Source: Streptomyces cadmiisoli (GTDB lineage Bacteria > Actinomycetota > Actinomycetes > Streptomycetales > Streptomycetaceae). Taken from it: a stretch of 64,000 nucleotides of DNA. Below, in pieces: positions 61,714 to 64,000 of the stretch. The notes below the pieces were generated by a model. The model was not told the DNA's origin. It did no database searches and was given only the letters and a program-made list of their open reading frames with translations. Within the stretch, counting starts at the first letter, position 1; each line of letters starts with the position of its first letter. Both the position numbers and the translations under genes were made by a program. The stretch covers positions 496,001 through 560,000 of the forward strand of contig NZ_CP030073.1 in assembly GCF_003261055.1 (NCBI RefSeq), in the 5' to 3' direction.

Positions 61714-62655
61714 ATGCTGGACCACCTTGAGCCAAGTGACGCACCGGCGGACACTTCCCTTCGGCGGCAACTGGCGAGTCGCTGCCGCGCCATCACGGAA
61801 GCCCCTTGGTTCGCCATTGCCGTCTTCGCGTTGATCCTGTTCAACGCTGCCCTGTTGGGCGCCGAGACCTACCAGGGGCTGGTCGCCGAATGGCACCGCT
61901 GGTTACGGCTCGCCGAACACGTATGCCTCGCCGCCTTCACCGTCGAGATCCTGCTGCGCCTCGCCGCTCATGCCGATCGGCCCGGGCAATTCTGGAAGGA
62001 CCCCTGGAACGTCTTCGACCTGGCCGTGGTGCTGTGCGCGTTTCTGCCTCTCGTTCGCGAGAACACCACGGTGCTGCGGCTGCTGCGCCTCGCTCGCGTG
62101 CTGCGAACCGCACGCTTCCTGCCCCAACTCCGCGTCGTACTGACGGCGGTCGCGCGCAGTCTGCCCGGCACGCTCAGTTTCCTGCTCGTCGGCACCCTGC
62201 TGCTGTATCTGTACGCCATGGTCGGCTGGGTCTTCTTCAGCAGCCACGACCCGGTGCACTACGGCTCCATCGGTCGCGCCGTGCTCACTCTGTTCCTTCT
62301 GATGACGCTGGACGGCATCGGCGACGCGGTCCGTGCCGGCTTGGAAGTCTCCCGCTGGAGCCTGCTCTACTACGGCTCCTACGTTCTGCTCGCCTCCTTC
62401 GTGCTCGTCAACGTCCTCATCGGCGTTGTCCTCACCTCCCTGGACGAGGCGCGGCAGACGGAGCAGGACGAGCCTGAACATGCGGCGAGCGCGCCGGACT
62501 CCCGACAGCTGAGGGAACGGATCACCGCAGCGCGCCGTGCCCTGGATGCCCTGCAAGCCGAACTCGAGCGCTCCGACCAGCCGTACGCCGAGCCGGCACA
62601 ACGAGCCGCCATCGATGCGAACGGGCACTCCCATGCCACCAGCGATCAGCGGTGA
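61714..62655 (+). CDS. Voltage-gated-type ion channel (single-domain, six TM)
   Basis: 313 aa. Six hydrophobic segments: about 32-52, 66-86, 95-115, the S4-like arginine helix VLRLLRLARVLRTAR at 120-140, 150-175 and 215-240. The pore loop reads FLLMTLDGIGDAVR instead of the bacterial sodium-channel TLESW or potassium TVGYG, so selectivity is not clear. The C-terminal 70 residues are a polar coiled coil, as in bacterial NaV tetramers. ATG 61714 has GAGGGAGC upstream. Likely plasma-membrane cation channel. Confidence 0.85.
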   Translation: MLDHLEPSDAPADTSLRRQLASRCRAITEAPWFAIAVFALILFNAALLGAETYQGLVAEWHRWLRLAEHVCLAAFTVEILLRLAAHADRPGQFWKDPWNVFDLAVVLCAFLPLVRENTTVLRLLRLARVLRTARFLPQLRVVLTAVARSLPGTLSFLLVGTLLLYLYAMVGWVFFSSHDPVHYGSIGRAVLTLFLLMTLDGIGDAVRAGLEVSRWSLLYYGSYVLLASFVLVNVLIGVVLTSLDEARQTEQDEPEHAASAPDSRQLRERITAARRALDALQAELERSDQPYAEPAQRAAIDANGHSHATSDQR

Positions 62656-62815
62656 CCAGCGCTCACGGTGAGCCCAGGCGCGAGCAGCACGGAGCATCGC
62701 GGCGCGGTGATCGGTGCCCTCGGCCGACTCGTGCCGGGCCGCCGCCCCGCAGCGGCCGATGTGGGCTCCGGCCGCGGACCGCGGCGCCTCCCGGCCCATG
62801 ACGTCGCGGAACGCG

Positions 62816-63671
62816 TCACAACCCCGGTGTCCGAAGCAGCATCGGCAGTGACCGGCGGAACTCCCGTGCCCAGTACGGTGGGGAGTGGGTACCGGCGTAG
62901 AAATGCGTGGTCACCGGGGTCCCCAGCGAGGCCAGTCGGGTGGCCAGGGCGCTCGACTCTCGCGGCATCAGCGTTTCCGTCGGAGAGATCGCGTTGTCGG
63001 GGAACGGCTCGGACGGGTCCTCCAGCCCGGGGACGTGCGGGTCCGGTTCGGTGCCCGGTGGGTCGAGTGGGCCGGCGGTGCCGTCTCCGCTGGAGAGGTA
63101 CACCGGCAGGGTGCCTAGGCGGGCGGTGAGGTAATAGGGCTCGTGGGCCTGCCAGGTGGCGCGCTGGGCGACCGGGTCGCCCCACAGGGCTTTCCAGACC
63201 AGGCCGAGGAAGCACCTCCTTCAGATGGAAGCTCTCCACAGCGGGCGGGCCACCCCGGCCGGCGTTGTGCCAGTCGGTGCAGAAGCCGAACAGCGGCATC
63301 TCCGGCATGACGACCAGTACGTTCCGCAGCTCGTGCAACTCCGTCAGGCCGACCGGGTAGTCCTCGGGCCAGGCCTTGTGGTTGCCGTCGCCACCGACCA
63401 GCAGATACAGCGTCGGCCAGCTCTGGCCGGGCCTTCGCTGCTCCCAGCCGTCAGGGGTGAGCAACCGGACCGTGGCCGTGCGTCCCAGCGCGGGCGAGTC
63501 GATGGTGAGGTCGACGAGCCGGTCACCCGCGTCCTGCGCCAGGAGGACGCACGCACCGTGCGGTGGTGAGGGTGTCGTTCGGGCGTCCGTGGCGGACGCG
63601 GTCGCGAGCAGCAGGAGGTCCGCGATCACCAGGGCGAGCAGCAGCCGTGAGCGAGCAGGACTCCATGGCAT
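62816..63671 (-). pseudogene. Secreted esterase/alpha-beta hydrolase, broken by deletion and frameshift
   Basis: N-terminal frame from 63671: a signal peptide (SRLLLALVIADLLLLATASA), then VDLTIDSPALGRTATVRLLTPDGWE, LYLLVGGDGNHKAW and ESFHLKEVLP, which is the esterase-D/mycolyltransferase-like fold. After this the sequence shifts frame near 63200 and continues with LGLVWKALWGDPVAQRATW, PVYLSSGDGTAGPLDPPG and FYAGTHSPPYWAREFRRS. The intervening part, with the catalytic serine (GxSxGG), is missing, so the product is inactive. Internal deletion plus frameshift. Confidence 0.85.
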
Positions 63672-63725
63672 GACATGACCCCTTTCCTGGTGGCTCAACT
63701 GCGGTTCGTCCTGTGTCGACTGCGT

Positions 63726-64000
63726 TCACAGGTCCCATGCGCGCAGTGCGCCGGCCGCCAGCAGGAGCAGGACCGTGGTTCCGGCCGCCACGAGCATCAG
63801 GGAGGGCCACGCGCCGAGACTGCCGACCGTCTCCGAAGTCGCGTCCGAGGTCTGGGTGAGCTTTTGGAGTGCGGCTGTCGGGGAGACTCCCGCGACCCAG
63901 GGCTGGGCGTCGCCGAACAACGGGCCGATGAGGGAGGGAAAGAGCATCACGCCGATCACGGCGGTGACGGCGCCGGCAGAGTGCCGTACGAGGGTGCCCA
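63726..64000 (-). CDS. ABC-2 type transporter permease, truncated by the window end
   Basis: C-terminal 91 codons of a membrane protein; the frame is open to the right edge. Two hydrophobic stretches (GAVTAVIGVMLFPSLIGPLFG and SLMLVAAGTTVLLLLAAGAL) end in AWDL, and the inter-helix loop is polar. The pattern (LVRHSAGAVTAVIGVMLFPSL) matches ABC-2 family permeases of actinobacteria. The ATPase is expected further right. Confidence 0.75.
   Translation of the reverse strand, partial: GTLVRHSAGAVTAVIGVMLFPSLIGPLFGDAQPWVAGVSPTAALQKLTQTSDATSETVGSLGAWPSLMLVAAGTTVLLLLAAGALRAWDL

Overview
The window looks like chromosomal DNA of a Streptomyces or a close relative. Base composition is very high in G+C with strong GC3 bias, many genes use GTG starts behind GGAGG-type ribosome sites, and the content is typical of that group: RppA-type polyketide synthase, a SigB/SigF-family sigma factor, a CATRA conflict operon, many TetR and LysR regulators and secreted hydrolases. 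No rRNA or tRNA gene, CRISPR array, complete insertion sequence or replication origin is visible. Both ends cut through ABC transporter genes.

Layout. 1-7746: end of a peptide/nickel-type ABC transporter (two ATPases), a ROK protein on the other strand, then creatininase-family hydrolase, glucarate-dehydratase-like enolase, RidA protein and a 974-aa FAD/Fe-S dehydrogenase, probably a sugar-acid or hydroxy-acid catabolic locus. 8024-11982: cytochrome P450 and rppA in convergent orientation plus a stand-alone type II thioesterase. 12500-18219: scraps of mobile or other DNA, then a minus-strand CATRA operon (small associated protein, membrane CATRA protein, TPR protein whose CHAT protease domain is deleted and frameshifted). 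18576-28394: small regulatory and stress modules: VOC protein; TetR/NmrA pair sharing an operator; SRAP peptidase; Fic-like toxin-antitoxin pair; oxidoreductase/SnoaL operon with divergent LysR; catalytically degenerate Y-family polymerase behind a LexA-like box. 28780-32233: four-gene aldolase, HAD, DhaL, DhaK operon, followed by folD on the other strand.

33417-41347: DUF4188 protein, a TIGR04222-like membrane protein, a ruined MFS gene, and a minus-strand catabolic set (SnoaL-like, fumarylacetoacetate-hydrolase family, metallo-beta-lactamase fold, amidohydrolase, LysR). 41620-48742: secreted barrel protein, Nudix, HEAT-repeat protein, P-loop kinase, large secreted subtilase. 49060-54103: GNAT, STAS, FAD oxidase with divergent TetR, and a diverged S-adenosylhomocysteine hydrolase preceded by a 22-codon ORF with a very strong ribosome site; a SAM methyltransferase is divergent from it. 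55433-64000: hypothetical gene next to an IS630-like remnant, SGNH hydrolase with TetR, divergent FBP zinc-finger protein, sigma factor, small membrane protein, histidine phosphatase, voltage-gated-type ion channel, a broken esterase and a partial ABC-2 permease.

Two themes stand out. First, three genes (CHAT effector, MFS transporter, esterase) have lost an internal block together with the reading frame. Second, several regulators have visible palindromic operators, including one 22-bp site that occurs twice, in front of tetR and in front of nmrA.
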